Made by a program: the position numbers and the translations under genes. Of a stretch of DNA of 64,000 bases, positions 10,654-62,108 are shown piece after piece. Source of the DNA: Chiridota heheva (Eukaryota; Echinodermata; Holothuroidea; Apodida; Chiridotidae). Each line of letters begins with the position of its first letter. Positions within the stretch are counted from its first letter, which is position 1. The notes beneath the pieces were generated by a model that saw only the letters and a program-made list of their open reading frames with translations, made no database searches and had not been told where the DNA came from. Location: positions 1,696,001 to 1,760,000 of the forward strand of contig JAIGNY010004608.1 of assembly GCA_020152595.1 (NCBI GenBank). The letters run 5' to 3'.

Positions 10654-11627
10654 TGTTGCCCACTAGTCAAGGCATCCTGCTGAGGGAGCTGTCAGGATAG
10701 AGGAGAGAGGACACACGGAGTAAATATAGAGCTGGCACAGTTTATTCAGTCAGAATATTTGTCACATGAGATATAGCAAATCAATACAATCAAAATCATT
10801 TCATGAACATCTTTACCTTCCATCAAACAATCCTCCTCAACATGATTATCCAACATACCACTTAAACAACCCATTTATATGCACACAACATTATGCACAA
10901 GCGAACTTATAAACTCACACACAAACGAACCAGCTCACAAACTCACACAATTTGCCAGCAATTACAAGTGACTTTGGTAAAACAAACACTAATTATACCT
11001 ACACACAGTAACCATAGAGTAACTGTACTGTAATACTTTACTCTCAGACAAAAATACCCAAAACCTCATGAGTGAATATTTCCTTCTCTCTCTTGGTGGT
11101 ATGACATCATAAAGGTTGACCAATCACAGACTAGTTATAGTTTCCCAATACCTACAACACATACACTGCAACCTATCCCTACATACAATGGGCCAACCCA
11201 ATCTAATATGTTAATGAGCATATCCAGGGACAGGGTACCAAGTTGCACCATGCATGGAGTCAGTGTTTTGATAGGCATACCCATTGGTATTACAAAGGAT
11301 ACATACAATATTTAGACAAGTGTGCTCCACTTCTTAAGAGAAAACAGATGAATATAGCCAAAATGCTAAACTATAGCAATTAAAAAGTATATGAAAAGTA
11401 TCTCTACAATATACACTAACGGTTATAAGACAAAATAATAGGAAAACACCCACCTGTCAGGATAGAGGAGAGAGGACACACGGAGTAAATATAGAGCTGG
11501 CACAGTTTATTCAGTCAGAATATTTGTGCTGTTTTCTGTCTGGTATCGATGGTAGTCTCGAATGGAACCTTCTATTTAGTGGATAGGGTGTTGAAAATAT
11601 ATATATGAATCCTCTATATTTATCACA
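10654..11627 (-). repeat. 5' LTR of the gypsy element
   Basis: This is the partner of 3008-3982 and the LTR expected to hold the element promoter, firing on the minus strand away from TUBGCP2. It is one base shorter than its partner. It carries the same 74-bp internal direct repeats (10689-10762 and about 11454-11527). The TATG target duplication follows at 11628-11631. Confidence 0.95.
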
Positions 11628-11841
11628 TATGTCATTACATATTCCTTTCATATAAAATGTTTAAAAGAGGATTAGCGTAAGAACAGATTAGGCTTGTACA
11701 CCATTCAACCATTATCTTTTTTTAGCCGACGTAATTAAACAATCCATTCAACCATTATCCTTTTATTTTGTTGCTGACTTAATTTGAAAATTAATTCCGT
11801 GATTAAAAATCTTTTCCGTCACTAACTTTTGGAGCGGGAAA

Positions 11842-11905
11842 CAACGTTTTTTGGGGCAGAAAGCACCAGGGGCTAAAAGGACAGGGCTTTGCCTACACTG
11901 TCATT
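11842..11905. repeat. TIR-like block, right copy
   Basis: Diverged inverted relative of the block at 2085-2220, sharing GGGGCAGAAAGCACC-type sequence and an ACACTG end. See that entry; the pairing is tentative. Confidence 0.3.
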
Positions 11906-13062
11906 ACAGAGTAGGCACTCATTATTGAACACATTCTATTGGGCGCGACTTTTATCTTTGAGTTCGGGAGTTTTTACTTTCGCCCACTGTGTGAGCCCGA
12001 GGCCGGTAAGAGAAACTTGAGGTTTGAAACACAGTACAGCGAATTTGACTAAGTAGACCCTAATGTTTAATGAGAACTTTCCTATTCTGGAGGGTGCCAA
12101 AACGAGTTAAATAAAGCACATACTTTTTAGGGTTACACCAATTAGTCAATGCAAGCCGAAGAAAATGAAAATGAAGGAAAAAGTGGGCTAGCCACACAGT
12201 ACTGCAGTAGACTGCATATTACAGCATGGGGGACGTGCGTTTCCATCATGATGCGTTTCCGCCAAGGATCGCCATAAAAAAACATTTCTTACATTTTGTA
12301 TTAGATGATCCTGCGATTCACTTGCCATTCTGAAAGTGATGTTTCTGCAATTTATTCCATTGATTTAGTTTTTTCCTTGTATTTTTTAGAATATTTACTA
12401 TTTGAGGATATATTTCTTAACTTTTTCTTAATGTCCTCCGAGAATGTAATCTGCGTGTTCTGCCGTAATTGACTTCGAGCAAGGCAGGAGGTTCTGCAGT
12501 GCAACTATGATAAACTCAGTATTTCTTTGGTAATATTCCTTTAACTTAGTGGATTTTTTGTTGTTTCAAACATACAATAAACACTACATTCCTACAGCAC
12601 AGCGCAGCTGACCCACCTGTCACACATTTCATATTCCCATCATAGCAAATAAGGAACAAACTTCAGGTGGGTTGAAACTCTTGGATCATGTACATATCTG
12701 AGAGGATTTTGGAAACCTTAATCTTATCGCCCGTTGCACCTCTATATCTCGGGTTTGGAAGATTCAAAATAGCCAATCTACAGCATCATGATAAGGAAGG
12801 TGTCTCAATGATGGAACCTATTTTGTAGCTCTCCTTTGCATATTTTCAATGACATTTATGTGCTTTTTTTTTAAATAGCATAGAGTTTTGAGAATTCCAG
12901 GTGTGGCGCTTAATATTAAAAGGGCCACCTTTTGTAGTTAAACAAACCAAGTATTACAATTGATATAAAGTTTGCGCTATATGTCTTTATGTATTTCTAT
13001 TTACAGTGCTATACATGTTTATGCATTTTTATTTACCTACCTTATTTGATTTTTTGTAACAG
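11906..13062 (+). other. Upstream flank / 5' region of TUBGCP2
   Basis: No coding frame is visible. A TTTTTTGTAACAG sequence ends at 13062, three bases before the TUBGCP2 start codon. It looks like a splice acceptor, so a non-coding first exon probably lies somewhere upstream, here or beyond the LTR element. I could not locate that exon or a core promoter. Confidence 0.45.
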
Positions 13063-13065
13063 AAA

Positions 13066-42479
<29,414 letters not shown>

Positions 42480-43811
42480 ATTAATACACAGCATTCTGAT
42501 TTATGTCTTGTCATTGAGGGTCATAGAAATGGCCCGTGAGGTCAAAGATTAGGGTCAGGGTTCTTTTCTTTTAAAGTGCCTCTTTTTTTTTAAAGTGCCT
42601 TTTTCAAAAGTGACCAAGAAGCCGATAGAAGCGTTCCTTGCTTTTTTTTGCATCTGCGTTGAATGCTCAATACTCATAAACACAAATTTATGCAAAAATT
42701 ATTAATGAAAGGGGCTTTTTTTCACAATATCTAAACTGTATGCTCTTTAGTTTTCTTTTATGAACAAGAGTGCTAGTGTTGGATTTGTTCAATTGACCTT
42801 AAAGCATGTTACATAAAGATGCTGCAGAGAGGAATGCGGCTGCAGCCAGGTCAGAAACTCTGGATGACGGAGCCGGCTGAATTAAGACACAGCATTCTGA
42901 TTTATGTTTTGTCATCGATGGTCATAGAAACGGTCCATGAGGTAAAAGAAAAGTGCCTTTTTCAAAAGTAACCAAGAAGCCGATAGAAGCATTCCTTGCT
43001 TTGTTTGCATCTGTGGTTGAATGCTCAATACTCATAAAAACAAATTTATGCAAAAATTATGAATATTTTTTTTTCTTCACGAAATTTAAAGTGTATGCTC
43101 TTAACCTTTCTTTTATGAACAAGAGTGCTAGTGTTAGATTTGTTAAATTGACCTTAAAGCATGTTGCATAAAAATACAGTATACTCTGCAAGCAAAATTG
43201 CAACTCAAAAAGTAGATGTTGCACATCTAGTTGAACCCTGAAAAGCCTCAAAGTTATGTTCTTTCAGAAAAAGTATAAGATAGCCAAAGAATATTTATGT
43301 CATTTTAAAGTTATTTGTATTCAAATTTAGCCATTGAGGAATTTTGGGACATCTTTCTCACCAAAGTTGTTTTTAGGGATTAGAGCCAATTTTGAATTAA
43401 TCAGTGATCAGGGTACAGAGAAAATAACATTTACAATTCTCCCTGCCAGGTGGTTTACTACTCAAGGATGTCAGTCTTCAGAAATCAGGATTTGGGGAGA
43501 TAATACCAAAGTGAAGTTTTTCTGGAGATTATTTTGTGTGTACACAATTTAGGTCAGGTGAAAATAATCTGAAATACTTTGCCCCTGGACTGTTCCAGGA
43601 GCTTTGAAGTCTTCCTGAACTCTTGATGTGTAACATGCACTGTACAGTTCAAAGCCATCAAATATATTTTTTAGTCAGGACTAAACCCATGTTGGTTTCC
43701 ATCAGAAAATTTTGTTCATGAAATTCTGTCATAATAACACAGAACTGTAAGAATGAAAGACAGGAACACACTTTTTACACTTTTTAATTTATTTCATCAT
43801 AAAATCTGTGT

Positions 43812-44310
43812 GTACAAACTTGTAAATTCAAGGTGTTACTTAAAAGAATAGTGTTATAAAATAAACAAATCATTAACAAATTTGAAAGAAATAAGAATCA
43901 AGGTGTTTGTCTTTATGATAAAAAATAAGTACATTTTCCATACAATATTGCTCGTTGAACAGCTTCCATTTTGAAGTCAGAGAAAACTCTGTATTCGAGC
44001 AACAAGGCATCTCATCATTAAGAGGTCGTAGTTCAGCGGAGAAAACATTAAAAAGCCTTATTCCACGAAGTATGTACAAACTTGTAATTCAAGGTGTTTC
44101 TCAAAAGAATAAGTGTTATGAACATACAAATCATTAAAAAATGAAAGAAATAAAAATCAAGGTTTTGACGTTATTGATATGTATGTAAATACATTTTCAA
44201 TACATTACTCGTTGAACAACTTTGAATAGTATGAGAAACTAGTTTGCTCTCTGTATTTGGGCATCAAGGTGACTAATCATTATAAGGTCATAAGTGTTAG
44301 GGGAGCCTCT
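43812..44310. repeat. ~260-bp tandem duplication
   Basis: GTACAAACTTGTAA at 43812 recurs at 44074. Shared blocks follow in the same order: TTCAAGGTGTT, AAAGAAT, GAAAGAAATAA, CTCGTTGAAC and GGCATC. The copies are clearly diverged. Confidence 0.75.
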
Positions 44311-44514
44311 CATAGAATAAGTGTGCAGGAGGAGGGGAGGGGGTAGGCAGAGGGGTGAAAACTTCCAAAAGGCACAAAGTGGTTTTGATTTTGTGACTTA
44401 TAACCATTGGGTATGTCAGGAGTAAAATAAAGAGTCTAGTACACCACCTGTGATGACCAACTAAAGAAATAAAAAAACTATATCCAATAAAAAATACATA
44501 AATAGTGCTAAGGG

Positions 44515-44690
44515 GTCATGACATTAGTCTTCCACATTAGACTTTCCACACCAGTCATTTCTATACAAAGTTGTTACAGCTTTATAATTCAATATCTTCT
44601 AAAAGAAACGATAGTTTCTTGTTTTTTGCCCTCTATCATTCATGTTCGACCACTAAACTAACAACCCTTTAATAGTAGTATAGCAATTAA
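44515..44690. repeat. Half copy of the large palindromic element family
   Basis: Carries the right-arm blocks TTAGACTTTCCACACC, CAGTCATTTCTATACAAA, AATTCAATATCTTCT, GACCACTAAACTAA and CCCTTTAA. Confidence 0.6.
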
Positions 44691-44697
44691 ACTTTCC

Positions 44698-45172
44698 AGG
44701 TTACAAAATAGGCCATGCCCACCATAGCAACGCGATTAACTAGGTGGAGCAAATTAAACTTCAAATCCGTAATCATGCATGACCACTGCACTGACATTTA
44801 GATGTTAATGTGTCCTTCCGCATGTTTTGATCCATTTATGGCACTTCTCGGATTTTAGAGTTTTTAGCAAAATGAATAAACAAAATTCTGTTTGCTAATC
44901 ATTCTGGGTGACAGGAATCTGATTTACAAAGACTGCAGCAGGCCCGTAAGTTTAATTTTTGTTCACCATTTTGTCATCAATAGTCTGCAAACATGTGCAG
45001 AAATTTGTTTAGTGTAGTATATTGCATTGGACTGCATGAGCACATGCGGCACTAGCTAGCTGTACCCACTTAAAAGGTTTGCCCCACTTAGTTACACAGA
45101 TTTTGTTGCTAGGCAAATTCTTGAGGTGATTGGTTGAAAAAGCTGTCAATCATGTAACTTATGAAGGTTAAT
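44698..45172 (+). repeat. Interspersed ~500-bp repeat, copy 2
   Basis: Matches 13155-13660 and 55408-55882 in the same orientation; the most diverged of the three (for example CATAGCAACGCGATTAACTAG). Confidence 0.8.
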
Positions 45173-45200
45173 TATCATTTATTGCTTCCCATAGTTCCAT

Positions 45201-46936
45201 TAGACCGCGGGATGAAGTCCAAAAAGGGCTCTAGTTTTTGGTTCCGATTTGATAGCATCAGGAACCTATGCAGTCATGATGTGTGTGTATGTTTTGTGAC
45301 ACCCAGCTCGTAAACACGATATCGCAAGAACGATACACCAGGTTCATGTCATGTGGTACACAGATAGCCCTATTGTTTTTGGTGGTGATGTCCTACATAT
45401 TGATGAGTAGGCGGAGCTTAATGTTAAAATGTTCATATTTTAATAACATGTCTGTTTTGTTTCATATTTGGTGTAATTATGTTGTTGTGTATATATGTTC
45501 ATGGTACCAAATCTGGAATTTCATTAATATGCATAGTGGGCAGAGCTTAACATGATTTTGTTCAAAATAGCTTGTAAACACAGTATCTCAAGAATAATAC
45601 ATGGGATTTAGTTCATATGTGGTACACAGATAGCCCATGGTCTGCTTATGTACCCAATTTTTTGGTGGTGATGGCCTGCATATTAATGAGTATGCGGGGC
45701 TAAATCTTAAAATGCTCATATTTTAACAACAGCATGACTGATTTGTTGTAAAATTGGTTAATATAATTATGTTGTTAGCTAGTGTTTTTTTGTTGTTTTG
45801 TATCCAGTTATTTCAAAACTTTCAAGCTTTTACAGAGACGGTATAATATAAAACAATTGATACAAAATATAGTAACAGAAGTCAAGATGGTTCAAATATT
45901 AAACTACAAAAATTTTCAATTTATACAAGCTATGTATAGGACTTAGCAAAAGGCATATATGATTCACCACATGGTATTCCAATGCACAAAAAAAAAAAAA
46001 CAGCTAATGTAATTCTTGTCTTATTATCGATGGTCACGTGTTGTAGCTAGTGTTAGTGTGTACATGTTCATGGTACAAAAATGTTGAATTTCATTAATAT
46101 GCATAGTGGATGTGGTTTAACATGATTTTGTTGAAAGAGCTTGTAAACACAGCATATCAAGATCGATACGTGGGATTTAGGTCATATGTGGTACACAAGA
46201 TGGCCCATGGACTACAGATGTGCCCTATTGTTTTTGCTGGCAATGTCATGCATATTAATGAGTAGACAAGGCATAAAGTTAAAATCTTAAAATGCTCATA
46301 TTTTAACAACCACATGTCTGTTTTGTTTTATAATTGAAAATAATTATGTCACCAAGTGCATACATGTTAATGGATAAAAATGGTTGAATTTAATTTATTG
46401 TGAAATTCCATTCTTGTAAGAAGCCTATTGTGCAATAACATTTATTATACAAAGTTATTTGTTGTTGTCAAAACCTTTGGTTTTTGTTATTTTGAGCCCA
46501 TTGTGCAATAACATTTATTATACAATAGTTCAAACTTAAAATCCATGCTGCATGACATTCTTTGTAATATAAGTAGTAACCTTAAAACCTTTGGTTTTCA
46601 TAGGGGATGCAAAGTTAATTTGGAACAATTGGTTAATTTGTTTTTATATAGAATTACAAATTTTTGTAAAAACAAGTATTATGGAGGGTGCTGAAAATGA
46701 ATATGAATGAAGTCTGAAAGTTGCATGTTTCTGCAAAAATCAGAGGAAATAGATCAGATTCACTATTTTGGGTGCTAAGGTATGGTTTACATAAATAGCA
46801 AAATAGAATATGATGGAGAATTAAAATCATCATTGAGAGTGTGTGAACATCTTTCTTGAGTTAAATAATAGTAATTTTCGTGTAATTCTTAGATGGGGTC
46901 ACGAAGGTGTACAAAATGACTTCATCCCACGGTCTA
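45201..46936. mobile_element. 1.7-kb TIR element with three internal ~265-bp repeats
   Basis: The ends are 19-bp inverted repeats with one mismatch: TAGACCGCGGGATGAAGTC (45201-45219) and GACTTCATCCCACGGTCTA (46918-46936). CAT flanks both sides (45198-45200 and 46937-46939), consistent with a 3-bp target duplication. Inside, a unit starting CTTGTAAACAC (45306, 45571, 46140) repeats. The second unit is split by about 250 bp flanked by TAGCTAGTGTT (45776-45786 and 46044-46054), apparently a nested insertion. No transposase was seen. Confidence 0.7.
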
Positions 46937-47224
46937 CATGTGGTTGTGATAGATATTAACTTCTTCCAGTTATATTTAAAGTCATACAAAGTAAGGACTA
47001 ATCCCATAGGTGATGACAATCCCTTACAGACAAAACCAACTGTCTAATTTCACCACGAATGAAAAAAAACCATTAGAAAATGGCTTTAATGCATCATACA
47101 CATGTCACAACTTTCCCAAATCACACACTGGGTGTGCCACACATGGTAGTGACGGATAATCTCCCTCAGCTGCTTGGAACGGATTATTTTGTTAATCTTA
47201 TGACCCTTTTCACCTGGCCCTCAA

Positions 47225-56893
<9,669 letters not shown>

Positions 56894-57374
56894 TCAACTT
56901 AGGAAGAACCACAAATAAAGGAAGACTTCAATTGATGGATTCATTTGAACATCAACATGCCAAACATGCCTGCAAGGCTTTAGTTATCTGTAGAAATAGA
57001 TAAAGGGAGACTGAACTCCCATTGGCTCAGGTGGGAGATCAGCTTTCTCCCTATCTATTTCTTTGGTTAAATCGATTAATGGCATCCATATTGAAAATAT
57101 TTTGATCAGGTTGGGGGGGGGGGGGGGGAGGGTTACATATCCACACCCAACTTTCCAGAGACAACGATTTTCCTTAAAGGCCAGATATTGTGTTAATGTG
57201 GATAACATGAAGATACAATACAATTCCAATCCAATGTTTCTGATTGGTCGATATATTTAAACATTTACCGTCCATGCACCAACAATCCAAGTAATTACTG
57301 CTGTGGAAGTGACGTTACAAGTATGTGTTTTTTAGAGCTGGGTGAAGCAAATTTCCATGGGACAAGATTCCCTA

Positions 57375-57951
57375 TTTAAAGGAATATTCCCATGGCCTTT
57401 TTGTAAGATTTTATTTGAAAGAGCATATTTTTATAGCCAATTTGGTACAAAAATCAGGTTGATATCATATTCTGTTCAGATATGGATTTTTAAAGATTTT
57501 CCATAGCATTTTAAAATTTTGTACAGTATGATGAAGTCGTGTTTGATGATGTCATAGAGGCAATTCCATTGCAAATGTTTATGTATTTCTTCAACCGTTG
57601 ATTGGTTGTTTCTGTATGTAAACAAACAATAATCCAAAAGTTATTGAAGTAGGTATATTTGGCAATGTGTATAAATACCTAGCTTTCATCAATTTATTTT
57701 TCTAGTAGGCTTTACTAATAAAATAAGATGATAAATTTTAGTGAAATACATGAACTTTGTGGGAAAATGTGTTGCTGTGATGTCATACTGAGCCTTTTCC
57801 TATTCATTTATTGGCATTTTTTGTGAACCTTAAATTTTAAATATCTCCTGATAGGAATAAAATATCACCATGATTTTTGTACTAAATTGTTTCTAAAATT
57901 TATTTTCTTTCTTATGAAAGTTTACAAAAAAACATGGGAATATTCCTTTGA
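57375..57951. mobile_element. Large palindromic (TIR) element, copy P4
   Basis: The left end TAAAGGAATATTCCCATGG is inverted at the right end (CATGGGAATATTCCTTTG). The arms share CTTTTTGTAA, TTTGGTACAAAAATCA, GATATCATATTCTGTTCAGA-like and TGATGTCAT blocks in inverted order. It has the same termini as P3 (34707-35277). Confidence 0.75.
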
Positions 57952-58082
57952 AAATATGGGAATATTCTTTAAAAAAATGGGTATATTCCTTTAAAAATAT
58001 GGGAATATTTCTTTAAAAGCAAGGGAATATTCCTTTAAAAACATGGGAATATTCTTTTAAAAACATGGGAATATTCCTTTGA
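57935..58082. repeat. ~24-bp tandem array made of the palindromic element's terminus
   Basis: Six to seven units of AACATGGGAATATTCCTTTA continue directly from the right end of P4. Variants include GGGTATATTCC and GCAAGGGAATATTCC. The unit is the terminal sequence of P3/P4. Confidence 0.85.
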
Positions 58083-58099
58083 ATTTTCTACTAAATATC

Positions 58100-59215
58100 A
58101 TTCTACCAAATTGACCTTACCTAAACTTTCAAATTGTTACCCTCAAGAACAATTCATTTTCTGGCATTCAGCTACTGTATTCTACAGTTCTCAACTTTTG
58201 AACTGGAAACAACCGTTTCATGCCCAGTATGACAATTAAGCATATACCACCTTTATGGGGTCACGCTTTGGAGCTCTATAGCTACCACTCAATGAGAAGA
58301 TACCAGTAAACCACACAATTAAGTTCAAATGGTTTTAACACCAATCAGAACAAGTTTATTCAATTGTCACGAACTCATTTAATCATTTTTCAAATTTGCA
58401 TGACACCTCTCCTTATTCTGATAAAAACATATGTACAAACTCTTTATTGTTATGCACGTCCATACAAAACCCTTTCTAAAATAAATTCAGATGGTGCCAA
58501 TAAACTAGAGTTTTTAATAATTTAGTTAATTTTGATCTTGCAAACATTTCACAACAAACAACAACAAAACATTTACGTTACAATATTTTAAAGAAATAAA
58601 ACATCACAAAAATCCTACCAGAGGATTTCAAGACAGGTTTTCAGACCAAAAGCTGATCATAAATATCTATGACATGTTTTATAATGGGATTTAATCAATC
58701 AATCTATTGATTAATCCTTTAACCATATATGGTGGGCCCTCAATTTGGGGGGTATACATATTTCAATATTTATAACTTTTGTACGGCTTCTGTTTTAAAT
58801 TTAAGGGTGATTTTATGATTTTGCCCTGCCAACACTTTCAGTGGGCAAATCACGTTTATGCAGAGTGGGCACTGAAATGTTTGAAGTCCTGTGCAGGTTG
58901 TACACTTTCAGCTTTTGAGAAAAAAGTCAGACCGTATTCAGGTAGGGAGATATTCATTTTTAAAATCCATCTGATAATTTCAAAAAATGACTGAAAGCAG
59001 ACAAATTGGGACATCACATCTTCAAATTCCTCAAAGTGAATTGTCAATGAAATATATATATCATTCTGGAGATTTTGTGACTTACAATCATTGAATGTGT
59101 CAAGAGATTGCTACCTATGAGAATGCCCCTGAAGAAATTTTTAAGCAAAAATATTTAAACTAATTAGCAAAAAAAAAAGAATAATCAATTTTCAATACAT
59201 CACAAAACAATTGTT
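58100..59215 (-). other. Probable TTLL9 intron, no element recognised
   Basis: Searched on both strands for upstream TTLL9 coding segments; none was recognised. Confidence 0.4.
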
Positions 59216-59219
59216 ATAA

Positions 59220-59390
59220 AAATGAGAGTGTCATATTACTTTTCTACAGCAGACTGTTTGCAAAAGTCAATTTCATATTAACTTTAAACGTAAATATATC
59301 CTGCACACAACCCGATGTGACAGCAGTCTTCATAATTCTGTTGCCTTTTGCCTTCTACAATAAAAGATAGATGTCTGAATACTGAAGATA
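59220..59390. repeat. Half copy of the large palindromic element family
   Basis: Carries AGAGTGTCATATTACTTTTC, CAGACTGTTTGCAAAAGTCA and TTAAACGTAAATATATCCTG blocks resembling 55905-56098; strongly diverged. Confidence 0.5.
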
Positions 59391-59409
59391 TAGAGGGAAG
59401 GGGGGCAGG

Positions 59410-59600
59410 GAGCTTCATCCCCAATAATTTTGGGTGAACACGTGTTACCATGTTAACTGACCTCATTAGCTTCTTCAATAATTTTAGGCGAACATGCGTC
59501 ATCACGTTACCCAATCTCATTAGTCCGCCAATATTTTTACCACACGCCACCTGACATCGTTAGCCACCCTCCAATATTTTGAACGCTCCGCCACCCTGAC
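59410..59600. repeat. Degenerate ~55-bp tandem repeat
   Basis: CAATAATTTTGGGTGAACAC, CAATAATTTTAGGCGAACAT, CCAATATTTTTACCACACGC and CCAATATTTTGAACGCTCCG recur, with GTTA(C/G)C and CTCATTAG motifs between them. Confidence 0.6.
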
Positions 59601-61094
59601 TTATGATCATGTTTTTCTATAGACACACCAGAAAATACTTCAGAACTGAATTCTTAATCAATAGCATAAATATTACGTTACTCTAACTAAGAGCACTGTG
59701 GCTGACTTGAAATCAATGAACCAGGCTGGGCAGACAAACAAAATTACACCTAGAAAGTGACTGGTACCCAACATTACCCTGATCTCTGTCTTTAAAGACC
59801 CAGATATCCTTCCCATTGGAAATTATATTTACTCTTTGCTTAAATCAACATCCCTTTTGTGGACAATGATTCAGATGGTGAAGTTTCACACGGGTTTTGT
59901 AAATAGCTGGAATAAATGTAAAAAGTATGTTCAATCAATGGTACATCTTTGTGACAGGTATAAACTTGTTATGATATCACCAGCCTCCACATTTCTCTGA
60001 AGTCTTTGAGCAGTGTTAACACTACGACGTAGGAGTTCCACAAAAAGACTCAAATTCTGACCCCAAAATACTTTGACTGTATAGACAGGGTAATGAACGG
60101 AATTGAAGTAGTGTTCTTTAATACAAGAGAGCAAGTGTTGAGAGCAGTGTAGTATAAAACGTTAGTGACTTGCAAGAACAGTGTCTATTGTGGAATAAAA
60201 TATCGTGTTGGCCAGTGGTGGTGCTATGGGGGTAAGGGAAGAGGGGGGGGGATTTCTTACCCCACTCCCCAGAAAATCTTGTAAGGTAACATATTGTGCC
60301 CCCGTATGAGACAAAGCTGCCCCTATGTTTAATGCCCACAGCATCAAAATCCTGGTGTTGGTACCCATAAGCTTGGGTTACTTTGTACCATCACAAATTC
60401 ATTATTCTATATTTTCATGTAACATGTTAGCCTTGTGTGGCATTGTCACATTGTTAGGACGATGGATACCTGTTAATCTTTAGTATGATAGCTCCCATGT
60501 AAAGAAGAAAGGGGGCGCACTACCTGTAGATGGTCTTTCAGCTTGGTGAGCCCTAAAACTTTAATGGTCACAGATATGGGTGTAAATCCTGGGGGATAGG
60601 GGTATCCATACCACCATCCCCCTTCTTTTGGGGTCAATAGTATGGAACAGTGAGGAGGTTCCCCCTCCTCCCCCTCCTTCCCCGTTTCATTATGTTAATT
60701 TTGTGATAAGTTTAGTGTCATATATATTAAAGAGCAGACTTCTTGAAGAAAAGTCCAAGTAGATTTTTAAATGGATATTAATCTTCGGAGAAAAGTTTGA
60801 AAATGTTAAATAATCAATTACTATAAAATATTATATTTACACTTTCGTACGATATTGTATCTAATACAGGAACTAAGACAGAGGAAGAAGAGGGTGGGGC
60901 GGACACACAACAGGCTCAATTCCATAGTTTGAAAATAACTTAAGTTCTTAGTGAATTACTTGAAAACTTCTCAAAAATTGTTCTTTTTGACAACACATAT
61001 TCATTAATAAGTGATCATATACCTACATCCATAAAAACGTACAATAAAACATTGCTATTCCCGTATTGTGTTTTCATGAATTTTGACTTGATTC

Positions 61095-61265
61095 TTGGTT
61101 TGGTTCGTTGATGTTTAACGGCACCGCGACAGTCAGAGTCAAATGTGCCAATAAATGGTGTAAGAGTAAGAGTAGTGAGGAGATAGATGGTTTGTAAGGG
61201 AGATAAAGGGGAAAAGCCGAGTGGGAGAAAAAGTCAAGTGCAAAGAAAGGGGTGTGTAAGGTTAG
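61095..61265 (-). mobile_element. Degenerate 3' end of the RNase H-type non-LTR family
   Basis: The plus strand reads GGTTCGTTGATGTTTAACGG, CACCGCGACAGTCAGAGTCA, resembling the start of 63045-64000 (GATGAGGTCTTAACGGCACC). Purine-rich sequence follows, as in that copy. Confidence 0.6.
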
Positions 61266-61497
61266 GTGATTTTTACCTATTAAAATACCTTCTTCTTATG
61301 TGTTGGGACATATTTTCTTGCCCTCAAAATGTCAATTTTGCCAGAACTTCCGAGAGGCTTAGCCCCCTTGAACCCTACCAGGGCTTTGGACCCCACTAGG
61401 GGTCCTTAAGCGGGTCCCCGGAATCCATGCTCGAACTGCTGCCTTCGGTGATACCTTATCGGTCCTAAATTATAAATCACCCCCTCCTTCCCCTACT

Positions 61498-61676
61498 GGT
61501 CACTGAGATAAACAGCTTAAGCTGTGATGGTCAATGTTACCTCTCCCAATCATTTGGAATAGCCTTAGCCACTTTTTAATGGCTTTACCAACTGGTAACT
61601 GAGATGAACAGCTTAAGCTGGTGTACAACATGTGATGGTCAATATTACCTCTTCGAACCATTTAGAATAGCATTAA
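61498..61676. repeat. Short tandem duplication
   Basis: CTGAGATAAACAGCTTAAGC, TGATGGTCAAT(G/A)TTACCTC and the following GGAATAGC-type block occur twice, about 98 bp apart. Confidence 0.7.
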
Positions 61677-62108
61677 GAGATACTTTGCTCCTAAAAATTC
61701 TGAAGTTTTAGTCTAGATTTTTTTTTCTTGGGGCAACTCTCAGGGAAAGGAGGTGCTTGGGCAGCCAATGTACTCCCTGGGTCTGTGTCTGAAGATTGCC
61801 TCTTAACACATTCGTGACACTTAAAGGCACCCTCAATACTTTTATGCCACAAGATCAAACCAAAATGGATTAACATAACAAAATGGGATGCCAATTCAAG
61901 CGTCACAAATTTGCATAACAAATTTGCATATCAAATTCAAAATGATGCAACAAAATTTAATCAATTCTAAAGTGAAAAACCTGCTTTCTCCATTTATACA
62001 TTACAAAACAATTTAGGCTGCACATTTCTGTAAACCTTTTACTTTTTTTCTCCTTTAGTAATGAACTACAGACATTACTGCATCAGTGTTCACACTAGAG
62101 TTCAAAAG

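Larger units (their letters stand above)
3008..11627 (-). mobile_element. Gypsy-type LTR retrotransposon, full length but coding-defective
   Basis: This element of about 8.6 kb is read on the minus strand. The LTRs are 975 and 974 bp, about 99% identical, with TG..CA ends and TATG on both outer flanks. Going 5' to 3' on the minus strand: LTR (10654-11627), primer site (10639-10649), gag with a CCHC knuckle, aspartic protease (DTGA), reverse transcriptase, RNase H, integrase (DDE), proline-rich tail, polypurine tract (3983-3994), LTR (3008-3982). RT before integrase is the gypsy (Ty3) order. The reading frame is split by many frameshifts and stops, so this copy cannot make an intact polyprotein. 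It ends about 1.4 kb upstream of the TUBGCP2 start codon, in the opposite orientation. No convincing envelope gene was seen. Confidence 0.95.

Noticed and set aside
42821..43171. Second TUBGCP2 gene copy
   Set aside because: Only the last ~20 codons and 3' sequence are duplicated; there is no upstream exon body or acceptor.
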